64,000 nucleotides of DNA from Gallionellaceae bacterium (GTDB taxonomy: Bacteria > Pseudomonadota > Gammaproteobacteria > Burkholderiales > Thiobacillaceae): assembly GCA_028714875.1 (NCBI GenBank), contig JAQTLN010000010.1, forward strand, positions 62,001 to 126,000, in the 5' to 3' direction. Every line of letters begins with the position of its first letter. The first letter of the stretch is position 1. Under the pieces are notes generated by a model. That model did not search any database, was not told where the DNA came from, and saw nothing but the letters and a program-made list of their open reading frames with translations. Shown here piece after piece: positions 8,086 to 15,546 of this stretch. A program made the translations under genes and the position numbers.

Positions 8086-8366
8086 CCGCCGCCTCGCTTG
8101 CTGCCTTGGTTGGCACCTTGGTTGTCACATTGGTTGCCACATTCCCAGGCTTGTAACTCTTCCTCAGGTAGCGGTTCAAAGAAGGTCTCGCCCACACGGC
8201 CGGCCAAGCGGCCAGGACGGCGGCTGGGCGCTTCATCGCGAATCGGCACCATCCGCGCATAAGCCTTACCCGCCTTGGCCAGAATGATCTCCTCACCTGC
8301 ATGAACCCGTTCCAGTAAACGGGATAAATGGGTTTTCGCTTCGTGGACATTGATGGTGGCGGTCAT
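8082..8366 (-). CDS. Phd/YefM-type antitoxin with a repeat-derived C-terminal tail
   Basis: A 94-residue protein starting MTATINVHEAKTHLSRLLERV, the standard Phd/YefM N-terminal DNA-binding fold, followed by GEEIILAKAGKAYARMVPI. The C-terminal LPEEELQAWE looks like the normal end of such antitoxins. After it come about 19 extra residues rich in Asn, Gln and Gly, encoded by three 12-bp tandem repeats at 8104-8139. The tail may be neutral or may alter stability. The gene overlaps the vapC start. A low-GC promoter-like stretch lies upstream at 8400-8450. Confidence 0.87.
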   Translation of the reverse strand: MTATINVHEAKTHLSRLLERVHAGEEIILAKAGKAYARMVPIRDEAPSRRPGRLAGRVGETFFEPLPEEELQAWECGNQCDNQGANQGSKRGGG

Positions 8367-8533
8367 GGGCCGGACTCACTGTTGGTGAAATTCGGACAAA
8401 CTTAGTCCAGTGACTTGGTCATGTCAATATTGCATTTCACACTACGTTCTACTCTCAGGCGCAAGCCAACACTCATGCACCTTACCCAGGTTAAGCGGGA
8501 GGATTTGCCATGCGGCGCCGAGGATGGCTGGCT

Positions 8534-10552
8534 TTAGGGTTTCGGCGGCGGCACCAAGTCCAGATAACGCTTGCCGGCCAGGCGGTAGAGCTTGTGTTGG
8601 GCTTCGGCCCAGAAGGTTTGGTCGGCGCGGAGGCCGGGATTGGCGTCCAGAGTTCGCAGCGCCTGCGCCATCTGATCCGCCAGCATAACCAGATCCTTTT
8701 CATGGCCCGGCGTGGTGCGAGACAGGATGGCAGCGGCCAGCAGCAGGTCGTCGCCGAGATAAGGGGAGGCGGCCATGCCCGCACGCCACCAATCCAGGGC
8801 TTCCCCATTCGTCATCGCGAAGCTGCCGGCGTAGTAATAGGAAAGCCCGTGGCGTGCGTTGCAATCCAGGTTGCGCGCGACGATGGCCTGGCCACGCGCG
8901 CGAAGTGTCGCATCCAGCGGCCCCTGAACAATGAGCGCCAGCGCGTCATTGGCATAGGGCAGATAACAAGGGGCGCGCTGCATGCCTGACTCCATGCGCG
9001 ATAAAGCTTCACTGCGCATCGGGTGGCTGCCTCCCGAGAACAGATCCGCATCCGTCAGTTCCAGACCCATCACTTGCTGCGGTGTGGGGTGGAAGGGCGC
9101 TATCACCGATAGCCAATAGGCCACGTCATAGCGCGGATAGGCGATATCCAGCTTCAGCAGCGCTTTCTGGATCGGCTTTGCCTGGCCCAACAAGCCTTCC
9201 ACCGCCACTTGCCCTATAAGCAGCCAGCCCAGAATCAAGGCATAGCCAACCGCGGCGAGGCGGATGGCGCGGGCGTGCTCACTTGAGCGCGCAACCTCCC
9301 CCCTTTTCCAAAGGGGGGCCGGGGGGGATTTGTTCTTGGCCGCAGCGTCATCCATACCGAATAAATCCTCCCCCCGCCCCCCTTTGGAAAAGGGGGGGGC
9401 CAGGCGCGCCAGATACAGGCCGACCAACAAACTTACCAGTGCGAAGAAGAACAGGAAATTGACCAGCGCATGCAGCAGGATGGCGGCGATGGCGGCCAGG
9501 TAGCCCATGCGTTCCAGCGCCGCCGTAGGATGTGGTGAGGAACGAACCGCATCAATTGCAGCCCTCTTGCGCACTACCCGCCACATCTGCCAGGCCACCC
9601 AGGCCGCCAGCCCCAGCATCAGCAGCAACATCGGCAACCCCGCCTCCTGCCAGAGTTGCAGATAGTCGTTATGCACCCAGCCGCCCGCCGTGCCGGCCTC
9701 GTCGGCGCAGCGGTAGCGCGGATAAAGCAGGCGGAAGGTGCCCAGGCCGGTACCCAGCCAGGGGTGATCCTGAATCATCAACCAGGCCGATTGCAGCAAC
9801 ATCAGGCGCGGCGGGTCGCCGCCCTGCAAGGTATCCGCCAGACGCCCCACCACGGAAAGCCAACCGACCGCGAAGGCGGCGAGGTAAGCCACCAAGACCA
9901 CGGTCACCAGCAGGGCCAGCTTGCGTTTGAATTCCGGGTGTTTGCGTGCCAGCCAGAGCAACGGCGGCAGCACCAACAGCAAGGCCAGCGCGGCCCCGCG
10001 TGAAGCGGTGAGGAAGGCGATGAACGCCACTCCCGCCAGCAACGCCAAATGCCCGGCACGCCGCCAGGGCGCTTGACTGGCGAGATCGGCCGCCAGATAG
10101 CGCGCCAGGATGGGCAGCAGCAGCAGATTGAGCACGGCGGCATAGGTGTTGGGGCCGTTGAACGGCCCCTGGGGTTTGCCGGTGAAGGTATTGGGGCCTT
10201 GCAGCAGGCCCCAGAGAATCAGGATCAGGAGGAGCGCGGGTAGGCCATAGTCCAGCAGCCGCGCCAGTTGACCGCGTTGATGCAGCGCCAAGCCAGCTAA
10301 CCAGCCGAGAGGCAGGCAGATCAGCACCGCCGCCTGCGGCAGGGATAGCCCCGGAGACTGGCTCCAGGCGAGCGTGGCGGGCAACCAGAACAGCCAGCCG
10401 AGTAGGAGTCAGGGCAAAGTGCCCCCCGTGAAAGCCCGTTCCCGCCATATCGCGGCTAGCGCTGCCGGCAGCAGGAGCAGCGCCGCCAGAGAAGAAAAGG
10501 GCGCGAAGATGGCCGCAGTGAGAGGCAGGGCAACAGGGAACCAGATGGTCAT
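8534..10552 (-). pseudogene. O-antigen ligase/PglL-like pilin glycosyltransferase, interrupted by an in-frame TGA
   Basis: Read from the ATG complement at 10550-10552 the frame gives MTIWFPVALPLTAAIFAPFS, a plausible first membrane helix. It meets TGA at 10409-10411 after 47 codons and then stays open to 8534. The downstream part has about ten membrane helices and the Wzy-C type GLGTFRLLYPRY...WVHNDYLQLWQEAG region near 9680-9760. It ends with a C-terminal soluble domain. Such enzymes transfer lipid-linked glycans, and next to pilA a pilin O-oligosaccharyltransferase is likely. A G/C-rich repeat is inserted in frame at 9296-9401. The gene may be dead, may restart at the TTG complement at 10384, or the TGA may be a sequencing error. 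Confidence 0.7.
9296..9401. repeat. G/C-rich palindromic repeat, copy B, inside a coding frame
   Basis: Two CCCCCTTT..AAAGGGGG palindromes flank a central segment, as in the intergenic copies. Here the repeat lies inside the ligase-like gene and is read in frame as roughly 35 residues (starting APPFSKGGRGEDLFG) between two membrane regions. Its length keeps the frame open. Confidence 0.85.
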
Positions 10553-10566
10553 ATTGGAACGGGCAG

Positions 10567-10593
10567 AAAAACGCCGGCTGGAAGCCGGCGTTT
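10567..10593 (-). terminator. Hairpin terminator downstream of pilA
   Basis: The stem AACGCCGGC / GCCGGCGTT with loop TGGAA is flanked by A-runs and T-runs. It lies about 50 bases beyond the pilin stop on the minus strand, consistent with intrinsic termination, though the U-tract is short. Confidence 0.55.
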
Positions 10594-10644
10594 GTCGGGG
10601 CAGGGGGAATAACCGTGGTCTATCCCCCGTTTCTCAGTTATGAG

Positions 10645-11127
10645 TTAGCAAATAGCAGCAGCTACGCAGGTGCCAGATTTAGCCCACTGAATAGGCGACC
10701 CTACAGCAGCAGCTGTGCCGGTGAGAATATAGGTTTCACCGTTAAGGCCACCTGTCGAGATAGCCGTCATAGTGATTTTTACAGTAAGTGCACCACCGTC
10801 TGAAAATACGCCAGAGCCGGCTTTAACATAACCCGCATCTGCTGTAGTCATAGCGGGCACGCCACCTACCTCACTACCAGCCGTAGCATTGTCGCATTTG
10901 GCAGTTGCCAAAGTTCCTTCTTGCTGGAAACAGGTCTCCGCACCTAGCTTGAATGGGGCGACAGCAGAAACTACTTCACTGAACTTGGCTTTTTTCGTGT
11001 AGCTCTGATAACTCGGCACCGCAATCGCCGCCAGAATGCCGATGATGGCGACAACGATCAGCAGTTCGATCAGGGTGAAGCCGGACTGGCTGGGTGCGCG
11101 GGAGAGCCGCTGAGAGAGTTGTTTCAT
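10645..11127 (-). CDS. pilA: Type IV major pilin (PilA/PilE type)
   Basis: A 160-residue prepilin. The leader [16 protein letters not shown] is cut after Gly by prepilin peptidase, and the mature protein begins [20 protein letters not shown] with the invariant Glu at position 5 and the long hydrophobic helix. Cysteines occur in ETCFQQ, AKCDN, GTCVAAA and the final Cys, giving possible disulfide loops including one at the C-terminus. AGGAG lies eight bases before the ATG. Pilins form the type IV pilus fibre used in twitching, adhesion and DNA uptake. The downstream ligase-like gene suggests this pilin is or was glycosylated. Confidence 0.93.
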   Translation of the reverse strand: MKQLSQRLSRAPSQSGFTLIELLIVVAIIGILAAIAVPSYQSYTKKAKFSEVVSAVAPFKLGAETCFQQEGTLATAKCDNATAGSEVGGVPAMTTADAGYVKAGSGVFSDGGALTVKITMTAISTGGLNGETYILTGTAAAVGSPIQWAKSGTCVAAAIC

Positions 11128-11204
11128 GGTTTGCTCCTGGTATCGAGAGTGAGGGTTCAAGCCCGCCGCCGGAAAAACCCGTTTCGGCATGGTGCAATCC
11201 AATA

Positions 11205-11220
11205 AGCGGGAACCATGCCA
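11205..11220 (-). promoter_or_regulatory. Candidate sigma-54 promoter of pilA
   Basis: The complement reads TGGCATGGTTCCCGCT, with the GG and GC pairs at the exact spacing of the -24/-12 consensus and three mismatches elsewhere. It lies about 80 bases before the pilA start, where pilA of other proteobacteria is known to have a sigma-54 promoter. The remaining DNA up to 11510 shows no gene. Confidence 0.4.
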
Positions 11221-11510
11221 TGCTCGCCTATCCGCCTCCACCCGTGTGCATCTCACTGTTTATACAGGGAGACTGCCGCGCGCCGCGATCCCCTTCGTCT
11301 TCAAGTGCCATCCCGCACCTGACGTTTTTCGTCACCTGGTTGCCGCAAATGGGCATCCCGATCAGGCGTCACGCCAACCGTTCATGGCCGGATAGCCCGC
11401 GCCATCTCGCGTGCGGTGAATGGAGTTGGACACGATAACGCTACATAGGGCCCAATGTCGTTAAGCCGTGCTAAGGTATTACCTGTTATTACCTATGGAC
11501 GAGAGAAGTC

Positions 11511-11801
11511 ATGACTGCCGCCGCCATCCGTCCCACGACGATCAAGATTGACCAGAGCACCAAGGAACGCATGAAGCGACTTGCGGAGGTGCGTAACCGT
11601 ACCCCGCACTGGATGATTCTGGAAGCCATCCGCCAGTACGTGGACAGGGAGGAAAAGCGCGACGCGCTCCGGCGGGACGCCATCGACGCTTGGAGGGAGT
11701 GTCAGGAAACCGGTTTGCATGTGACCGGGGACGAGGTGATCACATGGCTTGATACCTGGGGCGAAGAAAACGAGAGCGTTGCGCCCGTATGTCACGAGTG
11801 A
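11511..11801 (+). CDS. Ribbon-helix-helix antitoxin of a ParE-type module
   Basis: A 96-residue protein. The N-terminal part TTIKIDQSTKERMKRLAEVRNRTPHWMILEAIRQYVDREE has the beta strand, helix, turn and helix of CopG/MetJ-type repressors, with TPHWMI as the turn. The C-terminal part ending in TWLDTWGEENE would be the toxin-binding helix. It overlaps the following toxin gene by 13 bases. Upstream a short direct repeat, ATTACCTGTTATTACCTAT, could be an operator for autoregulation. Confidence 0.85.
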   Translation: MTAAAIRPTTIKIDQSTKERMKRLAEVRNRTPHWMILEAIRQYVDREEKRDALRRDAIDAWRECQETGLHVTGDEVITWLDTWGEENESVAPVCHE

Positions 11802-12076
11802 AATTTGCGCCATCCGCGCTGCGTGACCTGAAGCGATTGCGCGAGTTCTTGCGCCCAAAGAATCCCGCAGCGGCAAAGCGTGCCGCTGTTGCCATCACCA
11901 AGGCCGTTCAGGTTCTTGGTCAGTATCCGCGGATAGGTAGGCCAGCCGATGACATGGAGCCTGAATACCGGGAGTTGCCGATCGACTTTGGCGACAGCGG
12001 CTATGTTGCGCTGTACCGCTACGAGGGTGATCTTGTCACCGTCCTGGCTCTGCGGCATCAGAAGGCGGTCGGGTAA
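11789..12076 (+). CDS. RelE/ParE-family toxin
   Basis: A 95-residue basic protein with the RelE/ParE layout: MSRVKFAPSALRDLKRLREFL, helix NPAAAKRAAVAITKAVQVLGQYPRIGRP, then strands YRELPIDFGDSGYVALYRYEGDLVTVLALRHQKAVG. The late R-Y and ALRHQKA segments match ParE proteins more than ribosome-dependent RelE enzymes. ParE toxins block DNA gyrase; RelE types cut mRNA, and the sequence alone does not fully separate these. It overlaps the antitoxin gene. Its stop is followed directly by a fragment of a hicA gene. Confidence 0.87.
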   Translation: MSRVKFAPSALRDLKRLREFLRPKNPAAAKRAAVAITKAVQVLGQYPRIGRPADDMEPEYRELPIDFGDSGYVALYRYEGDLVTVLALRHQKAVG

Positions 12077-12084
12077 ACGGCGTG

Positions 12085-12153
12085 GTGTGCCGTAATTTTG
12101 GCGAGGGTCTGGTCTCCGCCTTGCGGCGGCAAACCGGCGTGAAACTGAGATAA
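12085..12153 (+). pseudogene. hicA remnant (C-terminal codons only)
   Basis: Frame 12085-12153 encodes VCRNFGEGLVSALRRQTG and ends VKLR before TAA. The part GEGLVSALRRQTGVK resembles the C-terminal helix of HicA mRNA interferases, in which a G-x-G-L-V-x-A-(I/L) helix precedes the end. The double-stranded-RNA-binding core and catalytic His are absent. It sits ten bases before the hicB start, exactly where hicA is expected. Too short for certainty. Confidence 0.5.
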
Positions 12154-12162
12154 GGAAGAACC

Positions 12163-12549
12163 ATGGGTATTCGCTACCCCGCCACCAACGAGCAGCAGGA
12201 CACCGGCTTTTTCGTCCAGTTCGTCGATTTGCCGGATACCTTCACTGAAGGCGTTACGGTCGAAGAGGCGCTGTTCAACGCGGCTGAAGCTTTGTCGGCC
12301 ATGCTGGTGGATTGGCACCTGGATCAGGAGCAGGTCCTACCGGAAGCCAGCGTGGGTTTGACGGGAGCGCACTATATTGCCCCCGATGCCAAGACGCAGG
12401 CCGCGCTGCTGGCACGTCGCGCGCGCGGAAGCCGCCCCTTGAGCGAAGTGGCGCGGGCCATGCAAACTTCATGGCCGCCGGCTTTTCCGACCTACGGGCT
12501 GGACAGGACAGGCACATGGGATGTGGTGAAGCCCAAACCGTCGTATTGA
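12163..12549 (+). pseudogene. HicB-type antitoxin with its C-terminal DNA-binding part overwritten
   Basis: The first 80 or so residues are a good HicB RNase-H-like fold: MGIRYPATNEQQDTGFFVQF, then DLPDTFTEGVTVEEALFNAAEALSAML. Residues from 85 onward begin the usual helix-turn-helix (KTQAALLARR and LSEVARAMQTSW). After SW the sequence switches to PPAFPTYGLDRTGTW, encoded by a dispersed repeat also seen near 7290-7318, and the second half of the helix-turn-helix is missing. With the toxin gene reduced to a fragment, this module is probably dead. AAGGAA gives a good ribosome binding site, so a protein may still be made. Confidence 0.7.
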
Positions 12550-12563
12550 TACGAAACAACGCG

Positions 12564-13451
12564 ATGCAACTCGACCTCTTTCTTCACAGCCGTGAAGTCA
12601 TACTGCGCAACGACGCCCTCGCCGCCATCCAGGAACGGCATGTACAAGAAGGCCGGGCGGCGCTGGCGAAGCTCGCGGCGGAATATCCTGGCGACACCTT
12701 CCTGGCCCCGCTCGAAATTCTGCTGCACGCCATGGAATATCCCCCAAGCCGCTGTACCCGCGCCGATGCGGTTCTGGCGGGGAAGGCGCAACTCGAAACC
12801 ATCGTTCTACCTGTGGCGGAGCGGCTCATGCCCGCCACCCAGGCTGGCGCCTGGATCGCCGGCGAATGGGAAATTCTGGCCGAAGCCGCCGCCGGCCTGG
12901 CTTACACCCCCACCGCCTCGTCAGCCTATGTGGCCCCCCTGTACCTGAAAGCCGGCGTTTGGAGCGCGGCTGAAGCCGCCGTACTAGCCATCCCCTCCTG
13001 GCGCCGCATTCCCCAGCCACTCGCCTGGATGGCCGAAGCCCACCTGGCTCAGTTCGGCATGGCGGACGCCTGGCCCTTGCTCATTGAACTGGCTTGGCTC
13101 GACCCCGCCGCTTTCGACACCCTCGCCCGCCGCCGGAAAGAGCCCATCCTCGAACGCCAGCTGCACAACTTCGACGCGGACTTCGAGAACGAAACCGGCA
13201 ACGCGCGGGACAGCCACATCCACCCCGCCGCCTGGTTCCCGGCCTGGTGCCTGATCGTCGAACCCGGCCTGATTCCGCTCCTGCGCGAGGCCCAGCCCGG
13301 CCAGGGCCAGAACCCGGAGCGCGCCGCCCGTTTGCTGCTGGACATCCACGCCCTGGAAAAACAGGGCGCCCAGTCTCGCTTGCTGGAACAACGCAAGGCC
13401 CTGCGCCAACTCCATCCCGGCCTGTTCGCGCGCTACATGCGGACACGCTGA
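12564..13451 (+). CDS. Conserved-looking hypothetical protein, helical-repeat type
   Basis: A 295-residue protein beginning MQLDLFLHSREVILRNDALA. I do not recognise its family. It is mainly helical, with Ala- and Leu-rich segments spaced like TPR or similar repeats (AALAKLAAEYPGDTFLAPLEILLHAM; AWIAGEWEILAEAAAGLAY). The C-terminal part has a Trp/Pro-rich stretch HPAAWFPAWCLIVEPGLIPLL and a final basic helix. No signal peptide or membrane segment is visible, so it should be cytosolic. The ATG at 12564 was chosen because codons before it belong to the overlapping hicB remnant. Codon usage looks native. Confidence 0.7.
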   Translation: MQLDLFLHSREVILRNDALAAIQERHVQEGRAALAKLAAEYPGDTFLAPLEILLHAMEYPPSRCTRADAVLAGKAQLETIVLPVAERLMPATQAGAWIAGEWEILAEAAAGLAYTPTASSAYVAPLYLKAGVWSAAEAAVLAIPSWRRIPQPLAWMAEAHLAQFGMADAWPLLIELAWLDPAAFDTLARRRKEPILERQLHNFDADFENETGNARDSHIHPAAWFPAWCLIVEPGLIPLLREAQPGQGQNPERAARLLLDIHALEKQGAQSRLLEQRKALRQLHPGLFARYMRTR

Positions 13452-13478
13452 CTCTATCCGGCGCGCATGGGCTGGACG

Positions 13479-13607
13479 GGCAACCCCCGGATTCCGCTAC
13501 GCTGCATCCGGGCTACGTGGGCTTTTCCAACCTGCGTGACCGCACATCACCGTGGGAGCGGGCTTGCCCGCGATAGCTGATGTCTATCGCGGGGCAAGCC
13601 CGTGCTT
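13479..13607. repeat. Two adjacent palindromic repeats
   Basis: The first (about 13479-13522) has CCCCCGGATTCCGCT paired with GCATCCGGGCTACG. The second (13553-13607) has GAGCGGGCTTGCCCGCGATAG paired with CTATCGCGGGGCAAGCCCGT, a long near-perfect stem. Both are typical of dispersed REP-like elements and could end transcription of the upstream gene. Confidence 0.7.
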
Positions 13608-13702
13608 ACTCCTCATGCCGCACGCTGAACAGAATCTGGAGCTTGCATCCCTTGGGTACAGGTCTTACGATTCTTACCAGGTAATACCACTGAGAGGGCA
13701 GT

Positions 13703-13936
13703 ATGGAAGCCACCACCGTCACCAGCAAGGGCCAGGTCACCATCCCCCAGGCATTGCGGCAAGAACTGGGCATCAGGCAGGGTAGCCGAATCGAATTTTC
13801 ACGGGTGGATGACCACCTGGAAATGCGCGTGATGCACACCCCGGAAGCCCCTTCAGTCAGCGGTTACGGCCTGCTCAAGAGTCGGCGCGCGGCGGTTCCG
13901 GTGGATTTTGACCCGGCCAGCCTGCTGAAGCCATGA
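13703..13936 (+). CDS. AbrB-type (VapB-like) antitoxin
   Basis: A 77-residue protein starting MEATTVTSKGQVTIPQALRQ. TVTSKGQVTIP...LRQELGIRQGSRIEF is a textbook SpoVT/AbrB domain. The C-terminal SGYGLLKSRRAAVPVDFDPASLL is the toxin-embracing tail. It overlaps the next gene by four bases. GAGAGGGCAGT upstream provides a moderate ribosome binding site. Confidence 0.9.
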   Translation: MEATTVTSKGQVTIPQALRQELGIRQGSRIEFSRVDDHLEMRVMHTPEAPSVSGYGLLKSRRAAVPVDFDPASLLKP

Positions 13937-14358
13937 TCGGCCTGGATACCAATGTCCTGGCGCGTTACTACATCCAGGACGAAGCCGATGCCGAAGCTCA
14001 GGCCCAGCATGAGGCGGCTCGGAGTTTGGTTGAGTCGGGCAAGCCTCTGATGGTCTGCAAGACCGTGCTGTTGGAACTGGAATGGGTCATGCGCGGCTAC
14101 TACGGCTTTACCGCCGATGAAATTGCCGGGGCATTCAGTCATCTACTGGCCTTGGAGCATGTCCGTATCGAAGATCGGGCGAGTGTGACGCAGGCTCTGT
14201 CCCACATGGCCGGCGGGCTGGATTTCGCGGATGCCCTGCATCTGGCGGCTTATCGGGAATGCGTCGAGATGGCCTCGTTTGATGACCGGAAGTTCGCTCA
14301 TCGCGCGCAACGGCTCAATCTTGCGCCAAGGGTGTTTATACCTAGAAACGGCAGTTGA
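13933..14358 (+). CDS. PIN-domain toxin (VapC family), C-terminus inside an inverted-repeat element
   Basis: A 141-residue PIN-domain protein starting MIGLDTNVLARYYIQDEADA. Likely catalytic acidic residues are D5, E50 (LELEW), D100 (FADALH) and D117-D118 (FDDRKF). It pairs with the preceding AbrB-type antitoxin. The last codons, encoding PRNGS and the stop, lie within the left terminal inverted repeat of the 14341-14574 element. The original C-terminus may therefore have been replaced by a few residues when that element arrived. Confidence 0.9.
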   Translation: MIGLDTNVLARYYIQDEADAEAQAQHEAARSLVESGKPLMVCKTVLLELEWVMRGYYGFTADEIAGAFSHLLALEHVRIEDRASVTQALSHMAGGLDFADALHLAAYRECVEMASFDDRKFAHRAQRLNLAPRVFIPRNGS

Positions 14359-14574
14359 CCGCTCCCAACCCTCCGAAATCTCGCATGGATGTTGACCTGA
14401 GTGCCTTCGATTACCCTCACCGCGTGGGTGAGTCCACTACGCGCCCGCTGGCACGTTCGGGCGGGCGTCTGGCTTTGTCGCTCCTCCTTGCTGGCCCCGG
14501 CCAGCAGCGTCGTCGCTTCGCGCCAGCCACCCGCCCGAACGCACCATCGGGCGCGTCCAACTGCCGTTTCTAGG
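14341..14574. mobile_element. Candidate MITE-like element with 17-bp perfect terminal inverted repeats
   Basis: CCTAGAAACGGCAGTTG at 14341-14357 is the exact reverse complement of CAACTGCCGTTTCTAGG at 14558-14574. A second, inner inverted repeat pairs GCGCCCGCTGGCACGTTCGG (from about 14444) with the segment ending CCGAACGCACCATCGGGCGC (to about 14554). The centre has GCTGGCCCCGGCCAGC. No transposase frame is present. The whole unit could fold as one long branched hairpin. It overlaps the vapC stop and ends just before the hdrB terminator. Confidence 0.6.
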
Positions 14575-14594
14575 TTGTGCCGAGGTGAGAAAGT

Positions 14595-14621
14595 AAAACG
14601 GGCGCCGCGGCGCCCGTTTTT
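14595..14621 (-). terminator. Intrinsic terminator of the qmo-hdr operon
   Basis: A perfect GC-rich stem ACGGGCGCC/GGCGCCCGT flanked by A-run and T-run lies 18 bases past the hdrB stop on the minus strand. Confidence 0.85.
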
Positions 14622-14639
14622 CAGTGCATCAAGTTCGCC

Positions 14640-15536
14640 TTACTTGCCCGCGAACTCTTCCAGCTTCCTCGCCCGTACCACGTTGCCGTCGAGCGCGGCT
14701 TCCTTGGCGGAGCCGCCGTAGGCGAGGGTCATCAACTGCGAGTAGTAGAGCACCGGGATGTCGAACTTGGTGCCGTACTTTTTGTTGATCGAGCCCTGAT
14801 ACACCTCGACGTTGGCTTGGCACAGGGGGCAGGGGGTGACGATCATTTCGGCGCCGCCGTCGTAGGCCGCTTCGATGATGTCCTTGATCTGCGCCTGGGC
14901 TTTTTCCGGCTCGGAGAATGCGAGGGCACCGCCGCAGCAGGTGACTTTCTGGTCGTAGGGGACGGCTTCGCCACCGACGGTTTCGATCAGCTTGTCGAGA
15001 TACATGGGGTTCTCGAACGACTCGCCACTGATGCCGAAGGGGCGGTTGGTCTGGCAGCCGACATACCCCGCGAACTTCATGCCGTTCAGTGGCTTTTTCA
15101 CGGGTTTCTTCAGCTCGTCGTAGCCGAGGTCTTCGATCAGCACTTCCACCATGTGCTTGATCTCGGGGATGACTTTGATCTGCAAGCCAGCTTCTTTCAG
15201 CGCGAGCTGGGTGTCGGCCATCAGCCCGGAGTTGTGCTCCAGGCGTTCCTTGGATTCGCGCGAACCGAGCCAGCAAGCGGCACAGGTGGCGACGATGTCC
15301 TGGCCGGGCAGGTTCTCTTCGGCCAGGGCGAAGTTGCGCGCGTTCATGGCGATGCGCGGCAGTTCGCCGGATTCGGCGTAGCTGACGGAAGCGCCGCAGC
15401 AGTTCCAGTCCGGAATCTCGGTCATCTTGATGTCCAGCGTCTTGCACATGGACTCGACCGAGGTCAGGTAGTTGGAGGCCGAGGCGCCCTTCTGGGACGA
15501 ACAGCCGGGGTAGAAAGCGTATTCCTTGCGTGCCAT
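14640..15536 (-). CDS. hdrB: Heterodisulfide reductase subunit B-like protein (HdrB)
   Basis: A 298-residue protein with two CCG domains: C12, C46-C47, C85 and C88, then C161, C200-C201, C236 and C239. In HdrB these bind the unusual non-cubane [4Fe-4S] clusters that handle disulfide or electron-transfer chemistry. It is the last gene of a tight operon after qmoA, qmoB and hdrC. AAGGAG lies eight bases before the ATG at 15534-15536. In Gram-positive sulfate reducers HdrBC replaces the membrane subunit QmoC; the same arrangement here suggests that HdrCB complete a Qmo-type complex. It has no membrane segment. Confidence 0.9.
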   Translation of the reverse strand: MARKEYAFYPGCSSQKGASASNYLTSVESMCKTLDIKMTEIPDWNCCGASVSYAESGELPRIAMNARNFALAEENLPGQDIVATCAACWLGSRESKERLEHNSGLMADTQLALKEAGLQIKVIPEIKHMVEVLIEDLGYDELKKPVKKPLNGMKFAGYVGCQTNRPFGISGESFENPMYLDKLIETVGGEAVPYDQKVTCCGGALAFSEPEKAQAQIKDIIEAAYDGGAEMIVTPCPLCQANVEVYQGSINKKYGTKFDIPVLYYSQLMTLAYGGSAKEAALDGNVVRARKLEEFAGK

Positions 15537-15546
15537 ATTTTTCTCC

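Noticed and set aside
8410-8688. Plus-strand frame overlapping the end of the ligase gene
   Set aside because: It is mostly the antisense of the ligase C-terminus and lacks a ribosome binding site.
10409-10411. TGA in the ligase gene as a selenocysteine codon
   Set aside because: It lies in a membrane-helix region where no catalytic Cys is expected; a plain nonsense mutation or base error is simpler.
14341-14574. Integron attC site after the VapC gene
   Set aside because: The RYYYAAC and GTTRRRY core sites of attC were not found at the ends, and the unit is longer than usual; a MITE-like element fits better.
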